Source: Ornithinibacillus massiliensis (GTDB lineage: Bacteria > Bacillota > Bacilli > Bacillales > Amphibacillaceae). From it: a DNA stretch of 64,000 nucleotides. Both the position numbers and the translations under genes were made by a program. How positions within the stretch are numbered: the first letter of the stretch is position 1; each line of letters begins with the position of its first letter. This document shows, in pieces, positions 10,261-18,659 of this stretch. The notes beneath the pieces are model-generated. The model saw nothing but the letters and a program-made list of their open reading frames with translations, made no database searches and was not told the DNA's origin. The stretch spans positions 620,001 to 684,000 of the forward strand of contig NZ_JAGXBY010000003.1 in the NCBI RefSeq assembly GCF_018310345.1. The letters run 5' to 3'.

Positions 10261-10290
10261 AAACTCTCGGTCTTTTACACTCGAGAGCTT
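10261..10290 (-). terminator. Terminator of the two-component/ABC operon
   Basis: A 6-bp core stem CTCTCG/CGAGAG (10264-10269 with 10282-10287) is followed, read on the minus strand, by a run of six T. It lies 30-60 bases downstream of the last permease gene. Confidence 0.75.
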
Positions 10291-10319
10291 TTTCACCTAT
10301 TCATTAAACGTAATGAATA

Positions 10320-11417
10320 CTATTTCCTCCGTTCAATCATATTAATCCCTATTCCCATCGCCACGACTCCAATTAGTAACATAATCAATAGAGACATCAT
10401 AATATCTCCCAATCTACCATCATTAAATATGACAGACATTAATGCATCCATTGCATGGGACAACGGAAATAAGTCAGCAATAAACAATAACACTGGATTG
10501 GTTATCGTACCTGGCATCATATAAACTCCACTAATAAGTGGTAATAGTGGTATGACTGAAGGGTAAATGCTTAAAAATTGTTCTGGAGTTTTTACAAATC
10601 CAGTAATTAACATAGCAATACTAATCATACTAAAAACAAAAAACGCAGAAATTACGATAATTAGCCCTAAATGATCCCCTAACTCATAGTTCATGACATA
10701 CTTAAATAGGAGCAACACAACCACAATTTGAAACATGGTTATTAGAAAGCTATATAAAATATATCCGCTATACATACTTACTTTACTAATTGGTGATAAT
10801 ATCATTCGATTCCAAACACCAGAAACTTTATCATGTGTCACATTGTTCACTTTCAAACCTAGGATAAACATAGCAACTAAAAAGGTAAAAGCAAACAATA
10901 ATTGAGTACTCATGTTAAAATTCGGAAGCGCTTCTCCGTCTAGTCCTCTCGTTTCTATGTGAAATGGTGCGTTTTCAAGGTAGCTATTGATCTTGCTTCG
11001 AACATTTTCATCCTCTTCCGCTTCAGCCACTGCGCGAATTTGTGCTTCGCGTTGAAACACTTTTTCCACGTGTTGACGAACTAAAGAAATAGTTGGAAGC
11101 TCACTAGCTATGACTAACCGGTAATCCATGTCCATTAATTTTAATGCTACGTCAATTCTTCCATCTGTTACATCTTCACGAGCCTGTTCAGGAGTACCAA
11201 TTTCGAACGTAAATGAGCTATCCATATTTAACAGCTCTTGCCATTTCTCTACTATTTCAGAGGCATTTTCCTCTTCACTAAAGATAGTAACCTTTGTCGG
11301 CGATTGAACACCTCCAGCAAATAAAAGGATACCTAGAATGCTTGCAGCTATAAATAATAGGATGAAAAGCGGGTTTCGCTTATCTTTAATAAATTGCGCC
11401 CATAAAACTGACTTCAT
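10320..11417 (-). CDS. ABC-2 type permease, second subunit (LnrN-like)
   Basis: A 365-residue ABC-2 permease: one N-terminal membrane segment, an extracytoplasmic domain of about 150 residues, then five to six C-terminal segments. It is the last gene of an operon ordered kinase, regulator, ATPase, permease, permease, the same order as B. subtilis lnrJKLMN (yfiJKLMN), which exports or excludes linear polyene antibiotics and lipids. Its ATG overlaps the stop codon of the preceding permease by one base (TAATG), indicating translational coupling. The lnr assignment is by synteny and size; the exported compound is unknown. Confidence 0.85.
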   Translation of the reverse strand: MKSVLWAQFIKDKRNPLFILLFIAASILGILLFAGGVQSPTKVTIFSEEENASEIVEKWQELLNMDSSFTFEIGTPEQAREDVTDGRIDVALKLMDMDYRLVIASELPTISLVRQHVEKVFQREAQIRAVAEAEEDENVRSKINSYLENAPFHIETRGLDGEALPNFNMSTQLLFAFTFLVAMFILGLKVNNVTHDKVSGVWNRMILSPISKVSMYSGYILYSFLITMFQIVVVLLLFKYVMNYELGDHLGLIIVISAFFVFSMISIAMLITGFVKTPEQFLSIYPSVIPLLPLISGVYMMPGTITNPVLLFIADLFPLSHAMDALMSVIFNDGRLGDIMMSLLIMLLIGVVAMGIGINMIERRK

Positions 11418-12679
11418 TATGCTTTCCCCCTTTTTGGATACAAGGCCAAACTAATTATCAAAAATAAAAGGAAGAACCCAATCAAAATCAGAATGGATGT
11501 GAAGATGTTTGATAACTCTTCGAACTGAATCCAATTAGTGAGCATTACTAAAGATAGCCCGTTTGGTGTCCATTCACCAATTTTTATAAGCCAATCCGGT
11601 AATATATAAATAGGCACAAAGTTTCCACCGATAATACCGAACAATAAAATAAATAACATAAAGATCCCATTTGCTGTATCAATGCTCGTCACGCGCAGCG
11701 AAATACTTGTGAACATTGCTGCCAAACTAGCAATAGCAATAGCAAGTAAAGTAACAATTCCTATAAGGCCAAGCCAGAAACTAAATGACCTGTCAGGAAA
11801 GGCATCAAGGACAAAATGAGCAAATACAAAAAGAAACATCATTTGCAACCAAGTTAAGATAAAAGTAGATACCATTTTTCCAATTAAATAGAGGATTGGA
11901 TTACTATTGGATAATTGAATACGGTAAAATACTCTTTCTCTAATTTCTACTCCTGCTTTAGTAGCAACGGTCGAAGCTAGAAATAAGGCAAACAATGCTC
12001 CCATTGCTATCGTAAAATATTGGGTTAATGTAAAGCTATCACCTGCTCCTACTTTTTCGATTCCACCTTCTGGAGTTACTACCTCTACTTGAGAAGCATC
12101 TAATTCCTGTAGTGCAAATTGATAATTCAATTGATCTGTAAACCCCTGAATGATATCAAATAAAATACGATTATTTGTAGTTTCTTTTTCTATTTTTAAT
12201 TCCAATGAAGTGGTTGGACTCTGTCCGACAAAGGCCGCATATAGACTATCGGCACTAAACCCTTCCGGTATAATTAGAATGCCGTCTACTTCACCATCTT
12301 CTGCTTTTGATATTGCATCTGCTTCTTCAAGCTCTTGTATTGTTACTAAACTCTTTAAATCATCACTATCTAGGTAATGTAATAGCATCGAAGCTGGATT
12401 CAACTGACTTGCTTGTTCTACCAATACAGCTACTTCTTCTTTCCCAACAGATTCGTTATCCAATAATTTATCCTTCAATTGGGCTTGTAAGTCTGCATGA
12501 TTATCTTGATTTACGATCGCTAAATGTAAATCAAGCTCAGACTCTTCATTATTACCTAGCAATCCAGAAAAGGCAAAATTTAGTACGATTACTAAAATAA
12601 TCGGCAGCAAGAGAACTGTAATAAGTTCTTTTCGATCTCGCCATATAATTAATAAATCCTTTTTGATAAAGCTACCCAT
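11417..12679 (-). CDS. ABC-2 type permease, first subunit (LnrM-like)
   Basis: A 420-residue ABC-2 permease with an N-terminal membrane helix (about residues 20-40), a large acidic extracytoplasmic region (about 45-215) and a C-terminal block of about six membrane segments. It starts with ATG a dozen bases downstream of the ATPase stop and is coupled to the second permease by a 1-base overlap. With its partner it would form a heterodimeric exporter driven by the upstream ATPase. Architecture matches LnrM/YfiM-type permeases. The operon context suggests an envelope-stress or antibiotic-resistance exporter, which is an inference. Confidence 0.85.
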   Translation of the reverse strand: MGSFIKKDLLIIWRDRKELITVLLLPIILVIVLNFAFSGLLGNNEESELDLHLAIVNQDNHADLQAQLKDKLLDNESVGKEEVAVLVEQASQLNPASMLLHYLDSDDLKSLVTIQELEEADAISKAEDGEVDGILIIPEGFSADSLYAAFVGQSPTTSLELKIEKETTNNRILFDIIQGFTDQLNYQFALQELDASQVEVVTPEGGIEKVGAGDSFTLTQYFTIAMGALFALFLASTVATKAGVEIRERVFYRIQLSNSNPILYLIGKMVSTFILTWLQMMFLFVFAHFVLDAFPDRSFSFWLGLIGIVTLLAIAIASLAAMFTSISLRVTSIDTANGIFMLFILLFGIIGGNFVPIYILPDWLIKIGEWTPNGLSLVMLTNWIQFEELSNIFTSILILIGFFLLFLIISLALYPKRGKA

Positions 12680-12691
12680 CCCTACACCTCC

Positions 12692-13624
12692 TTAATCGCG
12701 TAAAGTTCGACCAGTCAAATGAAGAAATACATCCTCCAAACTCGGAGTCTCCGTATGAAAATTAATCATTTGGATATGATGGTTATTAGCAAGGGAGACT
12801 AATTCACTGACTAAATTGATCCCTTTATTTGCAATAACTTTTAAGTTCACATCAGAAGCTTCTACTTTCCGGACCCCTTCTATCGCTTTCACCTGCTCTA
12901 CAAACACTTCATTCATCTTGCTTAATTGTACTTTGATTGTGTCCTCTGCGGATAATATGCTTAGTAGCTCACCTTTTGTCCCCGTTGCAATAATTTCCCC
13001 ATTATCCATAATGTACAATCTGTCACAAAGCTGCTCCACTTCCTCCATGTAATGGCTCGTATATAGAATCGTTGTACCATTTTTTTGATTTAACATGCGT
13101 ACCGTTTCTAAAATATGATTTCTAGATTGTGGGTCAATTCCAACAGTAGGTTCATCTAAGATTAATATTTTCGGTTGATGTAGTAGTGCTACAGCAATAT
13201 TTACCCGTCGCTTCATCCCGCCTGAAAAAGTTTTTACTAAATCTTTTTGGCGACCTTCCAAACCTACTATCTCCAATGAGCGCTGAATACTTTTTTCGAG
13301 GTCATCCCCCTTTAGCTTATAAATCGATCCAAAAAATTTTAAGTTCTCATATGCTGATAGTTCCTGATAAAGCGCTAATTCCTGTGGCACTACACCTAAA
13401 ATACGCCTCAATTGTTCCGGTTTATTGATGATGTTTTCACCATTGAGCTTTATTTCTCCAGCTGTTGGCTTTATTAATGATGAAATCATCGAAATTGTTG
13501 TTGATTTTCCAGCCCCGTTTGGCCCTATTAGACCAACCGATTCTCCGTTATCCAAATATAAATTAACATCTTGCACTGCCTTTTTCCTTTTGAATGACTT
13601 ACTTAAACGGATAGTTTCAAGCAT
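12692..13624 (-). CDS. ABC transporter ATP-binding protein (LnrL-like)
   Basis: A 310-residue ATPase with Walker A GPNGAGKST (about residues 35-43), signature FSGGMKRR, Walker B ILILDEPTVGID and the H-loop TSHYMEE. The C-terminal ~80 residues form the extra domain common in CcmA/DrrA-type drug exporters. The start is ATG behind AAAGGAGG. It is followed closely by two ABC-2 permeases and preceded by a two-component pair, as in lnrJKLMN. A terminator-like hairpin separates it from the regulator genes, so it may be expressed separately from them. Confidence 0.93.
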   Translation of the reverse strand: MLETIRLSKSFKRKKAVQDVNLYLDNGESVGLIGPNGAGKSTTISMISSLIKPTAGEIKLNGENIINKPEQLRRILGVVPQELALYQELSAYENLKFFGSIYKLKGDDLEKSIQRSLEIVGLEGRQKDLVKTFSGGMKRRVNIAVALLHQPKILILDEPTVGIDPQSRNHILETVRMLNQKNGTTILYTSHYMEEVEQLCDRLYIMDNGEIIATGTKGELLSILSAEDTIKVQLSKMNEVFVEQVKAIEGVRKVEASDVNLKVIANKGINLVSELVSLANNHHIQMINFHTETPSLEDVFLHLTGRTLRD

Positions 13625-13663
13625 GGTTTTCCTCCTTTTTTCTGTTTGATACTTGCATCATAA

Positions 13664-13696
13664 TCGAAAAAAACCAAAGCCACTACTGACTTTGGT
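13664..13696 (-). terminator. Hairpin with U-run between regulator and ABC genes
   Basis: Read on the minus strand, a 7-bp stem (ACCAAAG, 10-base loop, CTTTGGT) is followed by at least six T. It looks like an intrinsic terminator or attenuator placed inside the operon, 40 bases before the ATPase start. Confidence 0.65.
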
Positions 13697-13735
13697 CACT
13701 TACGATATAGGTACTAGTTACTTTCGTCATTTTTT

Positions 13736-14371
13736 CTAAACTAATCGATGGCGAATTGCATATATTGCTAATTGAGTTCGATCTCTTAACTCTAATTTAT
13801 CTAAAATTTGGCTTGTTTGATTTTTTACCGTTCCTACAGATAACCCTAACCGTTCTGCTACTTCCTTATTATTGAGCCCTTCTCCAATACATTTTAAAAT
13901 GGCTCTTTCTCTTGGTGTTAATGTTGGGTCCACCGATTCACCTTCTTCTTGGTTTTGAAGGAGATAAGGCATTACTTTTGCTGCAACCTGATCCTCCAGT
14001 GAGAGTCCACCACTCATCGTACTTTTAATCGATCGTATAAGAGACTCCGTATCGCCGTTTTTTAGCATATATCCACTAACTCCCAGCTTCAGCGAATCTA
14101 CCACGTAATGCTGGTCGTCAAACGTTGTAAGCATTAAAACTTTTATATGCGGGAATCGTGTCCGTAATACCTTTGCGGTTTCAATCCCATCCATTTCTGG
14201 CATACGAATATCTAATATAGCTATATCAAAAAGCTGTTTTTCACATAAAGCGACAGCTTCCATACCATTGTCTGCTTCACCCATTACAATAATCTCCTCA
14301 TCTGTTTCAATCATTGCTTTTAGACCTTGACGTACCATTACTTGATCCTCTGCTAACAACACTTTAATCAT
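13736..14371 (-). CDS. NarL/LuxR-type response regulator (LnrK-like)
   Basis: About 211 residues. The receiver domain has acidic residues near position 8 (LLAED) and the phospho-acceptor Asp54 in ILDIRMPEMDG, followed by a LuxR-type helix-turn-helix (TPRERAILKCIGEGLNNKE). The ATG at 14371 is chosen over the upstream GTG at 14380 because it sits at proper distance from GAGGTGG. The gene overlaps the kinase stop by 8 bases, so kinase and regulator are coupled. By analogy with LnrK it probably activates the following ABC genes. The intervening hairpin makes that control point worth testing. Confidence 0.92.
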   Translation of the reverse strand: MIKVLLAEDQVMVRQGLKAMIETDEEIIVMGEADNGMEAVALCEKQLFDIAILDIRMPEMDGIETAKVLRTRFPHIKVLMLTTFDDQHYVVDSLKLGVSGYMLKNGDTESLIRSIKSTMSGGLSLEDQVAAKVMPYLLQNQEEGESVDPTLTPRERAILKCIGEGLNNKEVAERLGLSVGTVKNQTSQILDKLELRDRTQLAIYAIRHRLV

Positions 14372-15503
14372 ACTGTCCACCTCGTTCTATTAATCGAATT
14401 ACCCCTTTTACACTAAATTGATGCTCACCCTGTGTGACATCCAATGAACCTCCAACTTTTTCTAATCGTTCTCGCATTGCTTTCAATCCATATCCTTCTT
14501 GAAAATGATAATTAGAAGTTGTTTGGTTGATTACTTCGAAACGAAAAATACTTCGACCAGGCGATTCAAACATAACACGCGCCTCTCTTGTTGAGCTATG
14601 CTTCATAATATTGGTCAGCGCTTCTTGTACAGCACGATATATGGCAAAGGACTGCTCCCCTGAGAGTGGAGCTGCGAAAGCACCATGCTTAACAGAGAAA
14701 TGAATTTTCATATAGCTTTCTATTTCCAACTTTCTGATTAACCGAATAATCCCCTGGAGACCGCCTACTTCTGGTTGTTTAAAGGATTTTACCGCTTTTC
14801 TTGTTTCTTCTAAGCTTTGACTGATAAGCTCTTTAAGGGTTGTCATTTTCTCTTTATCTTGTTCCACGGCATTTAAACGGAATGCCTCAAATTGCATTAA
14901 CAAAGCAGTAAGCTTATGTCCAACTGAATCATGGATTTCCCGCCCAATCATATTACGCTCATCGAGTCTTGCTTGTTCTTCTTCAATCATAAGCTGTCTT
15001 TTCATTTTTCTATATTCATCTAATAAGACATCATACTTCTTTGATAGTTCGTTTTCTCTAATATGTACCGTCTGAAAATAGAACAGGGCAGTAATTATTA
15101 AACTATATAAAAGTCCATACCAAACTAATATGGTAGTAGAGAGATTAGCTTCCATCATGATTACGAAAGCACATATTAGCTGAACGCCAATTACAATAAA
15201 ACTCTTCAAGCGATTAAGGTAAAACACTGCTTCGGCAATAATTAACGCATGAAGTAGAAATACATATGGATTGAACATACTGCCCATGTGATGAAAAACA
15301 CCGATAGTGGTTAGTGCTTGTATGGAGAATAAAATGGTCTGCCAAATTGGTTTATTTGCAGTGATAGGAAGTATAAACAAGATGATGAAAAACACGCACA
15401 TACTAGTAAGCTGTATCTTGTTTATACCTGATGGAAATGCTAAATAAGCAAATACCCAAACAACACCATAAATAGCAAGCCATATAAAATATGATTTCTT
15501 CAT
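14364..15503 (-). CDS. Sensor histidine kinase, HisKA_3 type (LnrJ-like)
   Basis: A 379-residue kinase with about five to six membrane segments in residues 1-145 and only short loops, so it probably senses a membrane-located signal. The HisKA_3 dimerisation helix carries phospho-acceptor His191 in GREIHDSVGHKLTALL, and the C-terminal HATPase domain shows EALTNIMKHS and a glycine-rich YGLKAMRERL block. The start is ATG behind AAAGGAG. It is the first gene of the lnr-like operon and overlaps its response regulator. This is the architecture of kinases controlling antibiotic-exporting ABC systems in Bacillus. Confidence 0.9.
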   Translation of the reverse strand: MKKSYFIWLAIYGVVWVFAYLAFPSGINKIQLTSMCVFFIILFILPITANKPIWQTILFSIQALTTIGVFHHMGSMFNPYVFLLHALIIAEAVFYLNRLKSFIVIGVQLICAFVIMMEANLSTTILVWYGLLYSLIITALFYFQTVHIRENELSKKYDVLLDEYRKMKRQLMIEEEQARLDERNMIGREIHDSVGHKLTALLMQFEAFRLNAVEQDKEKMTTLKELISQSLEETRKAVKSFKQPEVGGLQGIIRLIRKLEIESYMKIHFSVKHGAFAAPLSGEQSFAIYRAVQEALTNIMKHSSTREARVMFESPGRSIFRFEVINQTTSNYHFQEGYGLKAMRERLEKVGGSLDVTQGEHQFSVKGVIRLIERGGQYD

Positions 15504-15771
15504 GATTAAAAGCTCCTTTTAAACTTACCATTTTTTTCATTATACTATGATACCGAGCTATTCAACACCTCTGTCTAAAATTCGAGCTTCTTCAGGTTAA
15601 CACCTTTGAAAAATCTTCATCTAGTACAGATAAATCAGTATTTTTGTAGAAGCTATCTTGTGATATAACAGGCTTAACTTCAACATTTATCATCTTGCTA
15701 AATAAATGAATTACAAGACCTGAACATTTTACATCATTTAAAACAAACGGTTAATGGCAGATCATTCTTGA

Positions 15772-15811
15772 GGTAAAAAAAGAAGAAAATGTTTAAATCC
15801 ATTTTCTTCTT
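15772..15811 (-). terminator. Terminator overlapping the 3' end of the 97-residue gene
   Basis: A 12-bp perfect stem (15780-15791 with 15800-15811) has an 8-base loop and, on the minus strand, a T-rich tail. It overlaps the last codons and the stop of the small gene ending at 15793, so the final residues are encoded inside the hairpin. Confidence 0.8.
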
Positions 15812-16086
15812 GAAGTTCGCTTTGAATTTTCTCTATGGTTCTGGTTAAATTCCAATACTTGATTTCTTTCTCTTTGTTTTCTCTTATCCCGCTCAATCAA
15901 TGAATCTAATTTTTCAACGGCTCTTTCTAGTTCCTCCTCATTTATATCTCCTCTAGCATAAATGCCGCATAAAACACTATAAGCGATTGCCTTTGTTTCT
16001 ATATTTACAACAAGATCTATATCTGAGTTTCCACTCTTGTCTATCAGCGTTTTTAATTTATTTTCTATTCGCTTTTCCAACATCAT
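15793..16086 (-). CDS. Small hypothetical protein, 97 residues
   Basis: No family recognised. Residues 1-70 look like a compact alpha/beta unit with an amphipathic acidic helix (EEELERAVEKLDSLIERDKR). The last 30 residues are a basic, polar tail rich in Arg, Asn and Lys. A second ATG at 16083 is better spaced from AGAGGAGTG. It follows the low-complexity charged protein after a hairpin and is closed by a terminator, so the two may be a transcription unit. Ribosome site and terminator support it as real. Function unknown; a sporulation link is only a guess. Confidence 0.6.
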   Translation of the reverse strand: MMLEKRIENKLKTLIDKSGNSDIDLVVNIETKAIAYSVLCGIYARGDINEEELERAVEKLDSLIERDKRKQRERNQVLEFNQNHRENSKRTSRRKWI

Positions 16087-16114
16087 TCACTCCTCTTGTT
16101 GATAAATTTAAATA

Positions 16115-16140
16115 GAGGGATACTGTATCAAGTATCCCTC
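16115..16140 (-). terminator. Hairpin between the two small genes
   Basis: A 10-bp perfect stem (GAGGGATACT with AGTATCCCTC, 16115-16124 and 16131-16140) and a 6-base loop. The tail on the minus strand (TATTTAAATTT) is only weakly T-rich, so it may be a leaky terminator or an RNA-stabilising element. Confidence 0.55.
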
Positions 16141-16151
16141 GCAAAGACTTA

Positions 16152-16487
16152 TTAGAAATCAAAATCTTGATCTTGTCTTTGATCTTGGTCCTGATCAGAA
16201 TCCGCTTCGGACCTAGCACGTACTCTAGCACGTGATTCACTATCTACATTAATGTCTAGATCTACTCTTGAATTACCACTATTTTCAACTCTAGCCCTTG
16301 CAACATTCGTATTTTTATCTTTAACACGAACATCAGTATCATTATCTACTTCATTATCACTTCTAAAATCTAGTTCATTATCAGCATCGCTTCTTGAATT
16401 ACTTTTTGAATTACTTCTTGATCTAGAGTCACCAGACCCTCTTCCACTATCCCCAAAGATACTTGGGTTTCTCCATACGTTACTCAT
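16152..16487 (-). CDS. Low-complexity Ser/Asp/Arg/Asn-rich protein, 111 residues
   Basis: Almost the entire protein beyond residue 12 is made of Ser, Arg, Asp, Asn, Glu, Lys and Val in short alternating patterns (SRSRSNSKSNSRSD near the N-terminus, QDQDQRQDQDFDF at the end). It has no Cys and no hydrophobic core, so it should be intrinsically disordered and highly charged. A strong ribosome site (AAAAGGAGGG) precedes the ATG. No family recognised. Such proteins occur in spore coats and in phase-separating or desiccation-related roles, but nothing in the sequence decides this. A 97-residue gene follows. Confidence 0.65.
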   Translation of the reverse strand: MSNVWRNPSIFGDSGRGSGDSRSRSNSKSNSRSDADNELDFRSDNEVDNDTDVRVKDKNTNVARARVENSGNSRVDLDINVDSESRARVRARSEADSDQDQDQRQDQDFDF

Positions 16488-16809
16488 AGATTATTCCCTC
16501 CTTTTTGTAATAGTCGCTATATTATATTCAAATAGATATCATATGCTTAGATGAACTCCCTATTAAAATATAGTCAAAGATATATTTTTGAAATAAATAC
16601 GTTATTAATCTAGTATAAATCCCCTATAAGTTATTCTTTCCTAAAGAATAGAAAAGGCCTATTTTTATTTGTTGCTAAGAGTCCGGGAATAATAACATTG
16701 GATAAATCCCTTTCAAAATCAGTTACCCTCGTCATATATATTAGATATACCTCTATATAATAAACACTTGCTGATGAGCTTAATTTTAAATTCCTCACTG
16801 CACTTAGCC

Positions 16810-16856
16810 ATTAAAAAAACCCCGAAAGCTAGTTTTCACTCTAACGTTCGGGGGTC
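16810..16856 (-). terminator. Terminator downstream of the SDR gene
   Basis: Stem CCCCGAA/TTCGGGG (16820-16826 with 16847-16853) is followed on the minus strand by seven T. It lies about 155 bases after the SDR stop. The remaining gene-free bases 16488-17009 hold no other element that I can support. Confidence 0.75.
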
Positions 16857-17009
16857 GATAATCGTTCTATAATAAGTTATTTTTATCATTATTCGTAAAT
16901 ATTACCTTTTATTTAGGATATTATTTTGCTATCGGTTTAACTACAATAGTAATAACGAGGCGTTTCCAACTGGTTCATAAACAGAATGAATAGCCATGCA
17001 ACTAGTCTC

Positions 17010-17771
17010 TTAATCCGCCTGCATTCCACCATCAACATTATATAATGAGCCTGTTACGAATGAGGCTTTATCAGAAGCCAAGAATAACACGACTTCTGCT
17101 ACATCTCTTGGCGTGCCAAAGCGACCTAATGGGATACCTTGTTTAAGTGCTTCTCCAACCCCTTCAGGATCATCCGGATTCATGTTCTTTTGAATACCGG
17201 ATAACATCTGTGTATCGATGGCAGCAGGTGCTACCGCATTCACGCGAATACCACTAGAAGCTACTTCAAGAGCGGCTGTTTTAGTCAATCCTGCAACAGC
17301 ATGCTTAGAGGCTATATATCCTGCCATGCCGGCAGCCCCTATGTAAGCGGCATTTGATGCTGTATTGATAATGGACCCATATCCTTGCTTTTCCATTTGC
17401 TTTATAACATGTTTTAATCCTAAAAACACACCTGTTACATTAATCGATAAAACGCTTTCAAATTGTTGTTTATCAAGATCTTTAATCGGAATGGAGGGCC
17501 CAGAAATTGCTGCATTATTAAAGAATACATCAATGGCTCCAAATGCTCCCACCGTCTTTTCAACATATTGAATGACGTCTTCTTCCTTTGTAACATCAGC
17601 TTGAATGACCAATGTTTTATCCGATTGATTTAAACTTTCCTTTGCGCTTTCTAAAGCTTCCTCACTAACATCTACGAGAACCACATTCGCACCATTCTCC
17701 AAAAATACTTTCGCTGTCTCTTTTCCAATACCACCTGCACCACCAGTAATTAAGACTGTATTTCCGTTCAT
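17010..17771 (-). CDS. Short-chain dehydrogenase/reductase with glucose-1-dehydrogenase-like pattern
   Basis: A classical SDR of about 253 residues. The cofactor motif TGGAGGIG lies near the N-terminus, then NNAA, an active-site Ser region (NTASNAA), YxxxK in the YIASKHA block, and a C-terminal NVDGG. An Asp at the end of beta-2 (VLVDVSE) suggests NAD preference by the usual rule. The ATG at 17771 is chosen because it is well placed behind AAGGAGAGG. It is a single gene with its own terminator. The substrate is unknown; the SDR family is too broad to say more. Confidence 0.88.
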   Translation of the reverse strand: MNGNTVLITGGAGGIGKETAKVFLENGANVVLVDVSEEALESAKESLNQSDKTLVIQADVTKEEDVIQYVEKTVGAFGAIDVFFNNAAISGPSIPIKDLDKQQFESVLSINVTGVFLGLKHVIKQMEKQGYGSIINTASNAAYIGAAGMAGYIASKHAVAGLTKTAALEVASSGIRVNAVAPAAIDTQMLSGIQKNMNPDDPEGVGEALKQGIPLGRFGTPRDVAEVVLFLASDKASFVTGSLYNVDGGMQAD

Positions 17772-18057
17772 ACACAATCCTCTCCTTTGTTAAATTTTAT
17801 TCCTACAAGTATATCGTATAGAAGGGAGATATAATTTTCAAAAAATACGCACAATAATATGCTATGTTCCTTCCTTAGAAAGAATTTCCGTTGTACTTTC
17901 TACTGGCCCCGAAGTAACATTACTTTGTCTGTTTAAGTAGTTTTGATATTTCTATTAGAATAGGATAGGATTTAAATTATAGTTAACGCTAGATTTTATA
18001 AGCGTATAGTACTAAAGCAGAAAGAGTGACTATATGAATAGAAGGAGGAAAAACACA

Positions 18058-18606
18058 TTGAAATTAGTCGGAGTTTCTGGAACGTTAGCCGGAGAAAAAA
18101 CGTCACAAGCAGTGTCTACCTTTTTAACAGCTGCTTCTTCCATAGATCCACAACTGGAGATTGAATTAATTGATTTAAGAGAATACGAGGTGGAGTTATG
18201 CCGCGGAGAGCCACTTTCCTATTACAACGAAGATACTTGGAAAGTTGTAAAAAAAATTCTATCCGCTGATTTTCTTCTATTTGGTACCCCTATTTATCAA
18301 GCATCCATTTCAGGTGTATTGAAAAACCTATTGGATTTCATACCAGAGAATGGATTCAAAAATAAAGTCACTGGGATTATTGCAACCGGATGGTCAGATA
18401 AACATTTTCTTGTACCGGAATATCAATTAAAGCCTGTGCTTAGCTATTTAAAAGGATTAGTCCCATCTGCAAATGTGTTCATCCCAAACAATTCTTTTGA
18501 CATGGAAACCAATGAAATAAATGATTCAAATGTTTCTAAACGACTCCATAGTCTTGCAGATGAAATGATATTTCTCCAACAAGCCATTAATAACAGAGAA
18601 ACATAA
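18058..18606 (+). CDS. NADPH-dependent FMN reductase family protein
   Basis: About 182 residues with the flavodoxin-like fold of SsuE-type reductases. An N-terminal phosphate-binding loop (GVSGTLAGEKTSQ), the flavin loop FGTPIYQASISGVLKNLLDF, and the length fit the family. The start is taken as TTG at 18058 because it lies nine bases behind AGAAGGAGG; the upstream ATG at 18034 has no ribosome site. It would transfer hydride from NADPH to FMN or reduce a small substrate. It is monocistronic, with a terminator directly after it. Confidence 0.85.
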   Translation: MKLVGVSGTLAGEKTSQAVSTFLTAASSIDPQLEIELIDLREYEVELCRGEPLSYYNEDTWKVVKKILSADFLLFGTPIYQASISGVLKNLLDFIPENGFKNKVTGIIATGWSDKHFLVPEYQLKPVLSYLKGLVPSANVFIPNNSFDMETNEINDSNVSKRLHSLADEMIFLQQAINNRET

Positions 18607-18618
18607 TTCGATATCATA

Positions 18619-18656
18619 TTGACCCAGGGCTCGCGCTCTCACTCTGGGTCAATTTT
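18619..18656 (+). terminator. Terminator after the FMN reductase
   Basis: A 9-bp perfect stem TTGACCCAG/CTGGGTCAA (18619-18627 with 18644-18652) is followed by TTTT. It lies between convergent genes. Confidence 0.8.
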
Positions 18657-18659
18657 CCA

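Noticed and set aside
16252-16554. 100-codon plus-strand open frame antisense to the charged low-complexity protein
   Set aside because: It mirrors the repetitive codons of the minus-strand gene; the minus frame has the strong ribosome site and a terminator-like hairpin, the plus frame has none.
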